In this document: positions 63,338 through 64,000 of the stretch, in pieces
Numbering within the stretch: the first letter of the stretch is position 1
Layout: every line of letters begins with the position of its first letter
NCBI GenBank assembly: GCA_006739055.1
Contig: AP019702.1
Location: 2,135,001 to 2,199,000, forward strand
Length of the DNA: 64,000 bases
Direction: 5' to 3'
From: Allostella vacuolata
Lineage (GTDB): Bacteria > Pseudomonadota > Alphaproteobacteria > ATCC43930 > Allostellaceae
Made by a program: the position numbers and the translations under genes
The notes under the pieces: generated by a model
Told to the model about the DNA's origin: nothing
Seen by the model: the letters and a program-made list of their open reading frames with translations, nothing else
The model's database searches: none

Positions 63338-64000
63338 ATGAGCCGACCCAGCGTCCTGGTGGAACGCGCCGACCGGCAGAGTGTCGCCGGCTGGGCGTAC
63401 GATCCCGATCGCCCGACCCGGCACGTCCGCCTGGCGCTGTTTGACGGCCCGAGCCACGTCGTCACCTTCGTCGCCGACATCGTCCGGGACGACCTGCGCG
63501 AGGCCGGTCTCGGGGACGGCGACCACGCCTTCCACATCAACCTGCCGGGCCATCTGCTGGAGCAGCCGGTGGTCGACTTCCGGATCGTCGATCCGGCGAC
63601 GAACGAGGAACTGGCCGCCGTCTCGATCGCCACGGAGGAGGACAAGCTGGCGGCCACCCGCGACCTGCTGCTCGCCAAGCTGCCCTGGTTCCTGCGCCAG
63701 CACGACGATGTCCGCGACCGGGCGCGCTGGGCGGGCGCCTACCTGCCGATGCTGATGTCGGCCAGCGTCGCGACCTACCAGGAGCTGCGCCGGTCGCTGG
63801 AGGCGCAGGCGGCCGCCCGCCGCGAGCCGCCGCCGTCGATGGAGGGGCTGGGCTTCGACCGCATCGTGGAGGGCGTCCTGTCGCGCTTTCCCATCCTGGA
63901 GGCGCCGAAGTTCGACCAGCCGCTGGTCTCGATCGTCATCCCGGTCTACGAGAAGTTCGATTTCACCTATGCCTGCGTGAAGTCGATCCTCGATACCAAC
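63338..64000 (+). CDS. Glycosyltransferase family 2 protein with N-terminal GWxxD module, 5' part
   Basis: The first 221 codons of a larger gene cut by the window end. Residues 5-75 are the module VERADRQSVAGWAYDPDRPT, with RDDLREAGLGDGDHAFHINL, shared with the membrane protein at 60125. A helical linker follows, and at about residue 194 the GT2 domain begins with the classic PLVSIVIPVYEKFDF. ATG at 63338 is 4 bp after the previous stop. It is probably a large polysaccharide or protein glycosyltransferase whose catalytic part lies beyond the window. Confidence 0.88.
   Translation, partial: MSRPSVLVERADRQSVAGWAYDPDRPTRHVRLALFDGPSHVVTFVADIVRDDLREAGLGDGDHAFHINLPGHLLEQPVVDFRIVDPATNEELAAVSIATEEDKLAATRDLLLAKLPWFLRQHDDVRDRARWAGAYLPMLMSASVATYQELRRSLEAQAAARREPPPSMEGLGFDRIVEGVLSRFPILEAPKFDQPLVSIVIPVYEKFDFTYACVKSILDTN

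Overview
The window is a high-GC chromosomal stretch with GC-rich third codon positions. Gene content (GatB, OpgC, a periplasmic sulfite-oxidase-like pair, AraC and MocR regulators, PotABCD-like and Dpp-like importers, a type I secretion system with RTX substrates) fits a free-living Alphaproteobacterium, possibly of the Rhodospirillales. That placement is inferred from gene content and style; no rRNA is present to confirm it.

Layout. 1-1541: 3' end of gatB and two glutathione-transferase genes. 1667-1759: tRNA-Ser(GCT). 1852-10634 (minus): a defence island next to the tRNA, comprising an excisionase-like HTH gene, hsdM, a DUF262/HNH nuclease-like gene, hsdS and hsdR. 10833-16131 (minus): a methyltransferase and two large paralogous RTX proteins. 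16421-21934: a small secreted protein, a 75-aa ORF, an N-terminally truncated VWA protein, a polytopic membrane protein, an AraC regulator, a LysE/RhtB exporter and a 4'-phosphopantetheinyl transferase. 22002-23015: a gene graveyard with an unidentified coding remnant, a fragment of a paralogue of the 24531-25829 gene, an internally deleted hisC-like pseudogene and a palindromic dispersed repeat. 23037-25829: a sulfite-oxidase-like molybdoenzyme with its flavin reductase, and a protein of unknown function.

25843-35649: a catabolic and uptake cluster with a DadA-type FAD oxidase, a GMC dehydrogenase and a MocR regulator (minus), then an enolase-superfamily enzyme and a PotABCD-like importer (plus). 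A perfect TTGGTATGACCAA palindrome and two weaker relatives lie upstream of its transcription units. 35662-39017: a YHS protein, a small membrane protein, OpgC and an esterase. 39034-47868 (minus): a long operon with a cupin, a Dpp-type importer split around RidA and an SDR epimerase, and a second enolase-superfamily enzyme. 48043-52073: assorted single genes (membrane protein, YbaK, two-cupin protein, esterase, Bcr/CflA-like efflux pump).

52165-64000: the most unusual region. A matrixin-like metalloprotease carrying RTX repeats is divergent from a tightly packed plus-strand operon: RTX protein, HTH-glycosyltransferase fusion, type I secretion ABC ATPase, HlyD adaptor, and a coiled-coil membrane protein. 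Two more glycosyltransferases and an unknown protein follow. Three of these proteins share a GWxxD-type module. The 495-bp divergent region carries a cluster of TCGCA/TGCGA words arranged as successive hairpins. The arrangement suggests that production, sugar modification and export of an RTX surface protein are coupled; this is inference.
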